From an uncultured Shinella sp. (GTDB lineage: Bacteria > Pseudomonadota > Alphaproteobacteria > Rhizobiales > Rhizobiaceae): a DNA stretch of 27,762 nucleotides. The DNA is taken from positions 1-27,762 of the forward strand of contig NZ_CAMLFY010000054.1 of NCBI RefSeq assembly GCF_946479415.1, in the 5' to 3' direction. The notes beneath the pieces were generated by a model. That model was given only the letters and a program-made list of their open reading frames with translations, searched no databases and was not told the origin of the DNA. Made by a program: the position numbers and the translations under genes. Positions 1 to 6,088 of this stretch are shown piece after piece. How positions within the stretch are numbered: the stretch's first letter is position 1; each line of letters starts with the position of its first letter.

Positions 1-263
1 CAGAGCAGGATGCCGATGGACAGCAGCGTGATCAGCGCCACGAAGACGCGCACATGGCCGACGAGCAGCACGAATTTCGGCGTCACGATGCAGGAAAGCG
101 TGAAGCCGATCGTATAGCCCGTCGCGATCATCGAGATCGTCTGCGTCGACCAGCCCTCGGCGACGGCGCGCACCGGCACGACATAGCTCTGCAGCCCGAA
201 GGCCACCATCATCAGCAGCGTGGACAGCATGAGGCTGAAAATGGAGACGAGGGTCGCCAGCAT
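1..263 (-). CDS. MFS transporter, N-terminal part (runs off the window)
   Basis: About 87 N-terminal residues are visible, starting at the ATG at 263 on the minus strand; the rest lies before position 1. The translation starts MLATLVSIFSLMLSTLLMMV and continues with hydrophobic stretches separated by a short polar loop (around VRAVAEGW) and a second span containing GYTIGFTLSCIV. This is the pattern of the first helices of a 12-helix major facilitator, and the arrangement recalls YcaD-like transporters. Role: inner-membrane secondary transport, substrate unknown. Upstream lies a small palindrome (284-300) that could be an operator, and further up the inverted-repeat element at 436-571. Family is inferred from hydropathy and general resemblance, because the conserved loop 2-3 motif is only partly visible. 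Confidence 0.75.
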   Translation of the reverse strand, partial: MLATLVSIFSLMLSTLLMMVAFGLQSYVVPVRAVAEGWSTQTISMIATGYTIGFTLSCIVTPKFVLLVGHVRVFVALITLLSIGILL

Positions 264-283
264 GGGAGCTCCGGGCAGAGGGG

Positions 284-300
284 CATTCGTTTATCGAATG
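284..300. promoter_or_regulatory. Palindrome upstream of the MFS gene, possible operator
   Basis: CATTCG-TTTAT-CGAATG is a perfect 6-bp inverted repeat with a 5-nt spacer, 20 bases upstream of the MFS start codon on the minus strand. Position and symmetry suit a repressor site. No regulator gene is next to it in this window, so the assignment is inference. Confidence 0.35.
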
Positions 301-435
301 TCGCTCTATTGCGGGAGCCGTGCCCTGTCCACAGCGACAGCGGCTGGCGTAATCCAAGAAGAATTTTGGAAGGTCCGGAAATTCCCGGAAGGGTTGTGCT
401 GCGAAAGCGTGTCGGGTGTGAGCCCGGCATAAGAA

Positions 436-571
436 AGGAGGTGAGACGTTTGAAAATCCGGTTTACGCTGACGATCAGGTTCAGGACTTGGCGCTTCACC
501 CTGACGATCAGCTAAGAAACGGAGATCGGCTTCGGCCCGGTCTCCACCGGAGGAAAGGCGTCTCACCTCCT
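436..571 (+). ncRNA. Structured element: nested inverted repeats with SD/anti-SD arms
   Basis: Outer arms AGGAGGTGAGACG (436-448) and CGTCTCACCTCCT (559-571) pair perfectly over 13 bp. Inside, the two copies of CTGACGATCAG (468-478, 501-511) can pair imperfectly with each other, and GGAGATCGG (521-529) pairs with CCGGTCTCC (537-545) with one G-U around a 7-nt loop. The result would be a closing stem with two inner hairpins. The right arm contains CACCTCCT, the same core as the 16S rRNA 3' anti-SD, and it is complementary to the SD of the enclosed 21-codon ORF. No T-tract terminator follows. The structure is seen in sequence. That it is transcribed, and on the plus strand, is inference from the SD-TTG arrangement being present only on that strand. 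Confidence 0.45.
450..515 (+). CDS. 21-aa basic, repetitive peptide ORF inside an inverted repeat (candidate)
   Basis: A TTG start at 450 sits 8 nt after a perfect Shine-Dalgarno AGGAGG (436-441, within AAAGGAGGTGA). The 21 codons end at TAA (513-515). The peptide contains RFTLTI twice, 11 codons apart, with FRTW between; it has five arginines and a lysine alternating with F/T/L/I, and no acidic residue. The DNA repeat CTGACGATCAG (468-478 and 501-511) encodes the two TLTI copies. The SD is one arm of a 13-bp perfect inverted repeat (436-448 / 559-571), so folding would hide it. No plus-strand gene follows, so it is not an obvious leader peptide. It could be a regulated small protein, a type I toxin-like peptide, or coincidental coding within a structured RNA. 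I do not recognise a named family. Confidence 0.4.
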   Translation: MKIRFTLTIRFRTWRFTLTIS

Positions 572-612
572 CGCGATGAAGATCATACCACGGCGCGCAC
601 CGTGTTCAAAGG

Positions 613-640
613 CTGCTCAGTTGGGCCTGCTCAGTTGGGC
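613..640. repeat. Exact 14-bp tandem duplication
   Basis: CTGCTCAGTTGGGC occurs twice head to tail (613-626 and 627-640). The second copy contains the stop codon of the 47-aa minus-strand gene that ends at 631, so the duplicated copy lies in its 3' untranslated region. It looks like a recent slippage or duplication event. Confidence 0.8.
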
Positions 641-774
641 AGGAAGGCCTTGAGCGGGTCGCGGCGCTGGGCGGCATCGCGCGGCAGCGAGGCCAGCACG
701 GAATATTCCCGGGCCGCGTTCACGGCGGCGCGAATGTCGGCAATGTCCGAGATCAGCTTGCGAAAGGCGGCCAT
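631..774 (-). CDS. Small hypothetical protein, 47 aa
   Basis: ATG at 774 is preceded by AGGAG with about 7-nt spacing, a convincing ribosome binding site. The 47-residue product begins MAAFRKLISDIADIRAAVNA and ends in LKAFLPN. It is basic and probably helical at the N-terminus, with no signal peptide or membrane span. Size and style (short, basic, helical, tandem with another tiny gene) recall the DUF1127-type small proteins that are numerous in rhizobia, but the diagnostic core is not clearly present, so I do not assign the family. It follows the 59-aa gene on the same strand with a 63-nt gap and may be co-transcribed. A 14-bp tandem duplication spans its stop codon. Confidence 0.55.
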   Translation of the reverse strand: MAAFRKLISDIADIRAAVNAAREYSVLASLPRDAAQRRDPLKAFLPN

Positions 775-837
775 GGTCTGCTCCTGAAAATATCTGTTTG
801 CAAACGCGGGCGCAGCGCTTCCACGCCCACAGTCAGC

Positions 838-1017
838 TCAGCGCTGGATGAAGTCGGAAAAGAGCTGAGCAGGACGGGTGATGCGGGCGAAGCCGATGGC
901 CGTGAGCTGCTCGTTGGCCGGAGCGGCGATACCGCTGAAGCCGTTACCGGCGCGCCGGCCGGTATGGCGGAGCGTCTCGAAGCTCGAATGAATGGGCCGA
1001 AAGCGGGCGGCGGTCAT
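838..1017 (-). CDS. Small hypothetical protein, 59 aa
   Basis: The start chosen is the ATG at 1017, preceded by AAGGA with suitable spacing; a longer in-frame version from 1089 lacks a good ribosome binding site. The product (MTAARFRPIHSSFETLRHTG...) is arginine-rich with a C-terminal segment NEQLTAIGFARITRPAQLF. That segment faintly resembles the 'LxDIGLxRxDI' core of DUF1127 proteins, which is suggestive only. No membrane span is visible. It is upstream of the 47-aa gene on the same strand, and both have good ribosome binding sites, which supports them as real genes despite their size. An inverted repeat, CAGCGCT near 813 and AGCGCTG near 839, brackets its end and could act as a weak terminator. 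Confidence 0.5.
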   Translation of the reverse strand: MTAARFRPIHSSFETLRHTGRRAGNGFSGIAAPANEQLTAIGFARITRPAQLFSDFIQR

Positions 1018-1228
1018 GGGTCGTTTCCTTAAATCCTGTCCTCCCGTGTCGATATATTGCGTCGCAGCATAGATTTTGCAATGCGACATTCTGCCCGGCA
1101 GATATGTGCAATGCGCATGGCTGTTGAAACATTTTGTTCATGCTGAAGGCAGATTTACGGCGAATCTGAGCAGAATTTTGCGGCTCAAAGGCGCAAGTCG
1201 TTGAAAATGTTAAGCGCGCGTCCGCGTC

Positions 1229-2086
1229 TTAGCCACGAAGCCCTGCACGAAAAGCGAGCAGATCCTGCCAGGCAAGCCGTTTGCTGATCGGCGCCGTCGC
1301 CAGATCCTGCGGGTGCAGTGTCGCAAAAGCCGGCACTTTGCGGCCGGAAATCTCGATTTCCTGCCACGCGCCGCGCAATTGATGGATCGTGTCGTTGGAG
1401 CGAAACAGGAACCGCGCGGCGAAATTGCCGAGAACGAGCAGCTGATTCGGCTCGGCAAGGGCGATCTGGCGCTCGATGAAGGGCCGGCAGATGTCCGCCT
1501 CGCGTTGCGACGGCGGACGATTGCCCGGCGGCCGCCACGGCACGATATTGGTGATGAGCAGATCGGCGCGGGCAAGGCCGATGCCGGCGAGCATGCGGTC
1601 TAGCATGGCGCCCTGCCGGCCGGAAAAGGGCTGGCCGTCGCGGTCGTCGTCGGCATTCGGCATGGCGCCGATCACCATGACGGATGGTTTGGCGTTGCCC
1701 TCCGCGAAGACGAGGCAGCGGGCGCTGGTCTTCAGGTTGCAGCCGTTGAAGCTTTCCATCGCCGTGCGCAATTCGTCCAGCGAACGTGCGCTGCCTGCCG
1801 CAAACTCGGCCTCGGCAATCGCCTGGCTGTCCGGGATTGCGACATTCGGCATAGGGGCAGGGGCTGCTGCCCGCGGCTGCTCCTGCCGAGCGGGCGCCTG
1901 CCGCGCCGTCTGCTGAACCGGTGCCGCCTCCCGTTGCGCGGGCGCGCCGCGCGCGGCACGCATCGCCTCGAATTCGGCGATGCGGTCGACCGCCTCTTCC
2001 TCCAGCAGCCATTCCACGCCCGCATCCGCATAGAAATGCAGGAGCGAACGAAGCTGCTCGGGATGAAGGTCGTTGGCGGCGGTCAT
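1229..2086 (-). CDS. Uracil-DNA glycosylase family 4-like protein
   Basis: 285 aa, likely acting on uracil in DNA for base excision repair. The N-terminal 80 residues are Ala/Arg/Gln-rich and low in complexity, followed by the UDG fold: FNGCNLKTSA, then GAMPNADDDRDGQPFSGRQG, then NIVPWRPPGNRPP, and LHPQDL near the C-terminus. These match the order of family-4 motifs (GExPGxxED...G.PFxGxAG, xxxRPPxNR, HPxxL). Departures: motif A reads GAMPN instead of GEAPG, and only some of the four Fe-S cysteines are present (F-N-G-C in place of CxxC, and PWRPP where iron-sulfur members have CRPP). The start at 2086 has an AAGG upstream. It follows the Hsp70 gene by 44 nt on the same strand, so the two are probably co-transcribed. 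Family confident; activity uncertain. Confidence 0.85.
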   Translation of the reverse strand: MTAANDLHPEQLRSLLHFYADAGVEWLLEEEAVDRIAEFEAMRAARGAPAQREAAPVQQTARQAPARQEQPRAAAPAPMPNVAIPDSQAIAEAEFAAGSARSLDELRTAMESFNGCNLKTSARCLVFAEGNAKPSVMVIGAMPNADDDRDGQPFSGRQGAMLDRMLAGIGLARADLLITNIVPWRPPGNRPPSQREADICRPFIERQIALAEPNQLLVLGNFAARFLFRSNDTIHQLRGAWQEIEISGRKVPAFATLHPQDLATAPISKRLAWQDLLAFRAGLRG

Positions 2087-2130
2087 GGTGCTACCTTAGC
2101 GAAGCCGGCCGCCGGAGGAAAGCGCCGCCG

Positions 2131-3423
2131 TCACGCCGCCCATTGCGCCACGTCGTCGCTTTCGCCGATCAGCGCCAAGCCATGGGCGATGGAGAGCAGC
2201 TCGCCGCCGGTCTCGATCTTGCCGGCATCGAAGCGGTTGGTGAAAATCCGGCGCACGGCCGGCACGAAGGAGGTGCCGCCGGTGAGGAACACCTTGTCGA
2301 TACCGTCAGGCGCCGTCTTCGTCTTTTCCAGCACCTCATCCAGCGCGCCCCCGATGCGCGCAAGGTCCGGCGCGATCCACGCCTCGAAATCCGAGCGCTT
2401 CACTATCTTGCGGCCGGCGGCGCCCAGCGGTTTGAAGTCGAACTCGGCCTCTTCCGCGCCCGACAGGGCCATTTTGGTGGCCGAGATCGACTGATAGAGC
2501 GGGTAACCTTCGTCGTGCTCGACCAGATCGATGAACAGTTCCAGCTTTTCCGGCTCCAGCGCCGAACGCACCAGCGACTTGAGGTCGGTGAACTCGCGCG
2601 TCGTCTTGAAGATCGATAGCTGGTTCCAGCGCGCGAAATTGGCGTAGTAGCCCGAGGGCACTTCCAGCACCTTGTCGAAGCTCTTGAAATGCGAGCCCTT
2701 GCCGATTTCCGGCGCTACGAGATGTTCGATCATGCGGGAATCGAAATGGTCGCCCGCAATGCCGACGCCGGAGTGGCCGATCGGCGTCGCCGTCAGCCGG
2801 CCGGCCTGCCGCTCGAAGCGGATCAGCGAATAGTCTGTCGTGCCGCCGCCGAAATCGGCGACGAGAACGGTGGCGTCGCTCTTCAGCGTCTGTGCGAAAT
2901 AATAGGCGGCGGCGACGGGCTCGTAGACATAGTGGATTTCCGGAAAGCCGAGCCGGGTCAGTGCCTCATTGTAGCGTTCGAGCGCGAGGTCCGGGTCCGG
3001 GCTTGCGCCGGCAAACTGCACCGGGCGCCCGGCAACGAGGCGCGAGACCGCGCCCGGCCATTCCGTGCCGGCATAGGCCTTCAGCCGCCGCAGGAACACT
3101 TCCATCAGGTCGTCGAACGTGTGCCTACGCGCGAAGACCAGCGTGCCCTGGAAGAGGGCGCTTGCCGCGAAGGTCTTGATCGACTGGAGAAAACGACAAT
3201 CACCGGGATTGTCGATGAACTGGCGGATCGCCGCCTGTCCGGCCTCCACCTTCAGGGCCTGCGCGCCGACCACCGGATCCTTCATGAAGGAGAGCGCGGT
3301 GCGCATCGTATCGGTCTCGCCGACACTGCTGGTAAAATGCATGGATTGCGTTTCGCTGCCGCCGGAGGCGAGCGCGAGAACCGTGTTCGTCGTGCCGAAG
3401 TCAAGCCCGAGTGCCCGTGCCAT
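2131..3423 (-). CDS. Hsp70-family protein, YegD-like (no substrate-binding domain)
   Basis: 430 aa from the ATG at 3423 (MARALGLDFGTTNTVLAL). An upstream in-frame extension to 3663 is unlikely because it begins inside the terminator of the preceding gene. The actin-like ATPase motifs are in order: GLDFGTTNT at the N-terminus (phosphate 1), VADFGGGTTDYSLI mid-protein (phosphate 2) and FLTGGTSFVPAVRRIF near the C-terminus (adenosine). The length covers the nucleotide-binding domain plus insertions but not a peptide-binding or lid domain. This is the architecture of E. coli YegD (about 450 aa) rather than DnaK. Role: cytoplasmic ATPase, clients unknown. The region upstream (3424-3572) has two perfect small hairpins and presumably its own promoter. 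The UDG gene follows 44 nt downstream. Confidence 0.9.
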   Translation of the reverse strand: MARALGLDFGTTNTVLALASGGSETQSMHFTSSVGETDTMRTALSFMKDPVVGAQALKVEAGQAAIRQFIDNPGDCRFLQSIKTFAASALFQGTLVFARRHTFDDLMEVFLRRLKAYAGTEWPGAVSRLVAGRPVQFAGASPDPDLALERYNEALTRLGFPEIHYVYEPVAAAYYFAQTLKSDATVLVADFGGGTTDYSLIRFERQAGRLTATPIGHSGVGIAGDHFDSRMIEHLVAPEIGKGSHFKSFDKVLEVPSGYYANFARWNQLSIFKTTREFTDLKSLVRSALEPEKLELFIDLVEHDEGYPLYQSISATKMALSGAEEAEFDFKPLGAAGRKIVKRSDFEAWIAPDLARIGGALDEVLEKTKTAPDGIDKVFLTGGTSFVPAVRRIFTNRFDAGKIETGGELLSIAHGLALIGESDDVAQWAA

Positions 3424-3458
3424 CGCCGTGCCCCTCTCATCTGTCGAAATGTGTTGAA

Positions 3459-3500
3459 GCGGCGCAAATGGCGCCGCGCGAAAGGGCGCATCAGATGCGC
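3459..3500 (-). promoter_or_regulatory. Two hairpins in the 5' region of the Hsp70 gene
   Basis: GCGGCGC-AAATG-GCGCCGC (3459-3477) and GCGCATC-A-GATGCGC (3486-3500) are perfect inverted repeats 36-77 nt upstream of the Hsp70 start codon. They may be operators or RNA hairpins in the leader. They do not overlap the ribosome binding site, so a simple thermometer is not indicated. Confidence 0.35.
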
Positions 3501-3572
3501 TCTGGAATGAAGAGGGCGCGAGATGCCACAGGCGAGGGGGAATGGCAAGGGCGGACGCCCATCCGACCTTGC

Positions 3573-3600
3573 AAAAACGGCGGGCAAAAGGCGGCCCGCC
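3573..3600 (-). terminator. Rho-independent terminator after the SDR gene
   Basis: On the minus strand GGCGGGC, an 8-nt loop and GCCCGCC are followed by G and TTTTT, 11 nt after the SDR stop codon. It ends the FAD oxidoreductase-SDR unit and separates it from the Hsp70 gene. Confidence 0.8.
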
Positions 3601-3610
3601 GGATGGAGGT

Positions 3611-4399
3611 TCAGACCGAATGCGCCGCGCCGCCGTCGCAGCGCACGAGGCTGCCGGTGACATAGCTCGCCGGGCCGCTGCACAGGAAGGCGGCGGTGGC
3701 GGCGAATTCCTCGACGGTGCCGTAGCGGCGGGCGGGAATGGCCTTTTCCGAGGCGGCCTTCACATCATCCAGGCTCTTGCCGCTACGCTCGGCGGCGGCA
3801 GCGTCAAGGCTTTTCAGGCGGTCGGTGAAGATGCTGCCGGGCAAAAGCATGTTGCTGGTCACGCCGTATTGCGCGACTTCCGTCGAAAGTGTCTTCGACC
3901 AGCCGGCCAGCGCCGGGCGCAGCGTATTGGAAAGGGCCAGGCCGGAGATCGGCTCGATCACGCCGGAGGAGGCGACGGTGAGGATGCGGCCCCAGCGCTG
4001 CTCCTTCATGCCCGGCAGGAGCCGGTTGGTGAGGGTAATGAGGCGCAGCACCATGGAATGGAAATAGGTCAGAAGCTTCTCTTCGCTCATGTCCTCGGTG
4101 GAGCCGGGCGTCGGCCCGCCGGAGTTGTTGACGAGGATGTCCACGCCGCCGAGCTTTTCGCCGACTGCCGAAACGACGGTCTCCACGAAGGCCTCATCGC
4201 CGAGATCGGCTTGCACCCAGTCCGCGCGGCCAAGACCTTCGGCATTGATCGCCGCGCAATTGGCGGCGAGCGTCTCGGCGCTGCGGCCGCAGAGCAGCAC
4301 ATGGACGCCCTCGCGGGCGAGCGCCACGGCAATGCCCTTGCCGAGGCCGCGGGAGGAGGCGAGAACGAGGGCGCGCTTGCCGGCGATGCCGAGATCCAT
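3611..4399 (-). CDS. SDR-family oxidoreductase with atypical active site
   Basis: 262 aa, a classical short-chain dehydrogenase fold: Rossmann glycine motif ASSRGLGKG (residues 14-22), NNSGG in place of NNAGG near residue 90, a serine stretch TVASSGV, and the C-terminal YVTGSLVRCDGG typical of 3-oxoacyl-ACP-reductase-like SDRs. The catalytic YxxxK is absent; the corresponding segment reads LALSNTLRPALAGWSKTLS, so Asn and Arg occupy the usual Tyr and Lys positions. A branch of SDRs with this SN-xx-R pattern is known, so it is probably a genuine subfamily trait rather than damage. The gene follows the FAD oxidoreductase by 28 nt, which implies one transcript and perhaps a shared 2-hydroxyacid or ketoacid pathway. 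Substrate unknown. Confidence 0.85.
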   Translation of the reverse strand: MDLGIAGKRALVLASSRGLGKGIAVALAREGVHVLLCGRSAETLAANCAAINAEGLGRADWVQADLGDEAFVETVVSAVGEKLGGVDILVNNSGGPTPGSTEDMSEEKLLTYFHSMVLRLITLTNRLLPGMKEQRWGRILTVASSGVIEPISGLALSNTLRPALAGWSKTLSTEVAQYGVTSNMLLPGSIFTDRLKSLDAAAAERSGKSLDDVKAASEKAIPARRYGTVEEFAATAAFLCSGPASYVTGSLVRCDGGAAHSV

Positions 4400-4427
4400 T
4401 GGCGGATGTCCTTTGACGGTCGGGTGA

Positions 4428-5834
4428 TCAGGCGCTGTAGGGCACCTTGCCCGGATTGAAGAGGTTTTTCGGGTCGAGCGCCGCCTTGATCGCCTGCGCG
4501 ACCGCGCGGCGGGTCGGATTGCCGAAGGTCAGATAGGCACGCTGCTTCTCCGTTCCCACCCCATGTTCGGCCGAAAAGCTGCCGCCGGCTTCCGCTACAC
4601 CGGTATAGACGGCATCCTCGATCGGCGTCTTGTAAGCTTTCCCAGCCACGCCTGGGCCTGCAACACAGATATGCAGATTGCCATCCGAAACATGGCCATA
4701 GACATAGGCGTAAAAATCCTTGTCGACGACTTTCAATCTGCTTGTCAGTCTCGCGACATATGCGTCGAGCGCATCCGGCGGCAGGGAAACGTCGAAAGAC
4801 GGTGCCGATGGGAAATGCCGGTACATGAAAGTATCATCTTCACGCAGTGCCCAAAAACGCTGTGCCTGATCGAGGGAGGAGGCGACGATGCCACTCGTCA
4901 GGCCGTGATCTTCCCATAGGGTCGCAAGACCATCCTCCAGTGCGCTTCGGGCGTCTGCTTCACTGGCCGCGGAAACCTCCATCAGCAAGATTGCGGACGT
5001 TTCGCCGTCGAGCCAATCCACATCGAAGCCGCGGTCGTGCGCGCTGTCGATGAAGAATTTTCGCCACATCAGTTCGGTTCCCTCCAGCTGCACCGCCGGC
5101 TGCGCCCGGAAATGGCCGACGAGGGCTAGTGCGGAAGTGGCATCCCGAACGCCGACAAGCGCCGTGGCGCGCTGCGGATTGAAACTTTCGAGCTTCACGA
5201 CCGCGCGGGTGACGAGACCGTAGGCACCCTCCGAGCCGATGAGAAGCTGCTTGATATCAGGCCCGGCGCTCACCTTCAGCACGCGCGTGAGGTCGCTGAC
5301 GAGGCTGCCATCCGGCATCACAGCCTCTATGCCCAGGACCTGATGGCGCATCACACCGTTGCGGAAGGCGAGGATGCCGCCGGCATTGGTGGCGATCATG
5401 CCGCCGATCGTGGCGCTGCCGCGCGCCGCAAGATCGATACCGGGCGTCAGGCCGAATTCCGCCGCCGCCTCCTGCAAGGCCTGCAAGGTCACGCCGGCCC
5501 CGACGGTCGCGGTGCGGGCCAGCGGATCGATCGCCTCGATGCGGTTGAGCTTCGCGGTCGAGACGATCAGCTCGCCCTGCCGGCTGATGCCGCCGCCGAC
5601 GAGCCCGGTGCGCCCGCCCTGCGGCACGATCGGCACATTGTTTTCCACGCACCAGCGCACGATGGCCGCGGCCGCCTCCGGCGTTGCCGGCTGCGCCATG
5701 ACACCGGCGCCAAAATTGTCGGGATGTTCGCCGGGATGCCTGCCCTGAAGCGTCTCGCTTCCGATAAGGTGAAGATCCGCGCTGAATTCGTTCAAGTCCT
5801 GCTGGAGCGATCGGATAATCTCGGACATGGACAA
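4428..5834 (-). CDS. FAD-binding oxidoreductase, GlcD / D-2-hydroxyacid dehydrogenase type
   Basis: About 466-468 aa. The N-terminal FAD-binding (PCMH/VAO) domain shows PQGGRTGLVGGG, then VGAGVTLQALQEAA, then GSATIGGMIATNAGG and LIGSEGAYGLVT. The C-terminal FAD-oxidase domain ends with the signature AEHGVGTEKQRAYL and LDPKNLFNPGKV. This is the family of glycolate oxidase GlcD, D-lactate and D-2-hydroxyglutarate dehydrogenases, which pass electrons to a quinone or to ETF. The start is ambiguous: TTG at 5834 lies 5 nt after GGGAG, ATG at 5828 lies 11 nt after it. It is first in a two-gene unit with the SDR and is divergent from ETF-QO across a 250-bp gap. An ETF-linked role would fit, but that is inference. 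Confidence 0.88.
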   Translation of the reverse strand: MSMSEIIRSLQQDLNEFSADLHLIGSETLQGRHPGEHPDNFGAGVMAQPATPEAAAAIVRWCVENNVPIVPQGGRTGLVGGGISRQGELIVSTAKLNRIEAIDPLARTATVGAGVTLQALQEAAAEFGLTPGIDLAARGSATIGGMIATNAGGILAFRNGVMRHQVLGIEAVMPDGSLVSDLTRVLKVSAGPDIKQLLIGSEGAYGLVTRAVVKLESFNPQRATALVGVRDATSALALVGHFRAQPAVQLEGTELMWRKFFIDSAHDRGFDVDWLDGETSAILLMEVSAASEADARSALEDGLATLWEDHGLTSGIVASSLDQAQRFWALREDDTFMYRHFPSAPSFDVSLPPDALDAYVARLTSRLKVVDKDFYAYVYGHVSDGNLHICVAGPGVAGKAYKTPIEDAVYTGVAEAGGSFSAEHGVGTEKQRAYLTFGNPTRRAVAQAIKAALDPKNLFNPGKVPYSA

Positions 5835-5920
5835 TGATGCTCCCGCTGACTGGCTGCCGAATGCCTAATCCTGCGGGAGATCGGAATCAAGCGAGCGTAC
5901 GGCGAACACCTGACAAACAA

Positions 5921-5942
5921 TTGACGTTTACGTATAAGTCAA
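5921..5942. promoter_or_regulatory. Inverted repeat with ACGTTTACGT core, possible regulator site
   Basis: TTGAC...GTCAA (5921-5925 / 5938-5942) encloses ACGTTTACGT (5924-5933), in the divergent gap between the FAD oxidoreductase and ETF-QO genes. ACGTnnACGT-like palindromes are typical of MerR- or TetR-type regulators of fatty-acid and branched-chain amino-acid catabolism in proteobacteria, which fits an ETF-QO promoter. No regulator gene is in the window. A similar palindrome lies at 24368-24381. Confidence 0.4.
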
Positions 5943-5955
5943 TAAACTTCCGGCC

Positions 5956-5971
5956 TTGACATGACGTCATG
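5956..5971. promoter_or_regulatory. TTGACA -35-like hexamer overlapped by a 12-bp perfect palindrome
   Basis: TTGACA (5956-5961) is directly followed by and overlaps CATGACGTCATG (5960-5971), a perfect 12-bp palindrome, about 120 bp upstream of the ETF-QO start. A protein bound there would cover the -35 region. I see no good -10 at 17 bp. Confidence 0.35.
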
Positions 5972-6088
5972 CGCAAAAGCCGGAAACTCTGTCGCAGAAC
6001 GGCTCGACAAGATTTCTGGTATTTGTCATGACAGGATGGACCTTTGGGACTTTCCGCGGCTTTCGAGGGGGCGCGGGTGGAGAGAGAA

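Noticed and set aside
436..571. Leader peptide controlling a downstream gene
   Set aside because: No plus-strand gene follows within several kilobases, so classical attenuation of a downstream gene is not supported; kept as a stand-alone candidate instead.
3459..3500. ROSE-type RNA thermometer upstream of the Hsp70 gene
   Set aside because: The hairpins lie 36 nt or more from the start and do not pair with the ribosome binding site, so the thermometer idea is not supported.
3424..3663. N-terminal extension of the Hsp70 ORF
   Set aside because: The extension starts inside the SDR terminator region and has no homology to Hsp70 N-termini; the family starts at MARALGLDFGTTNT.
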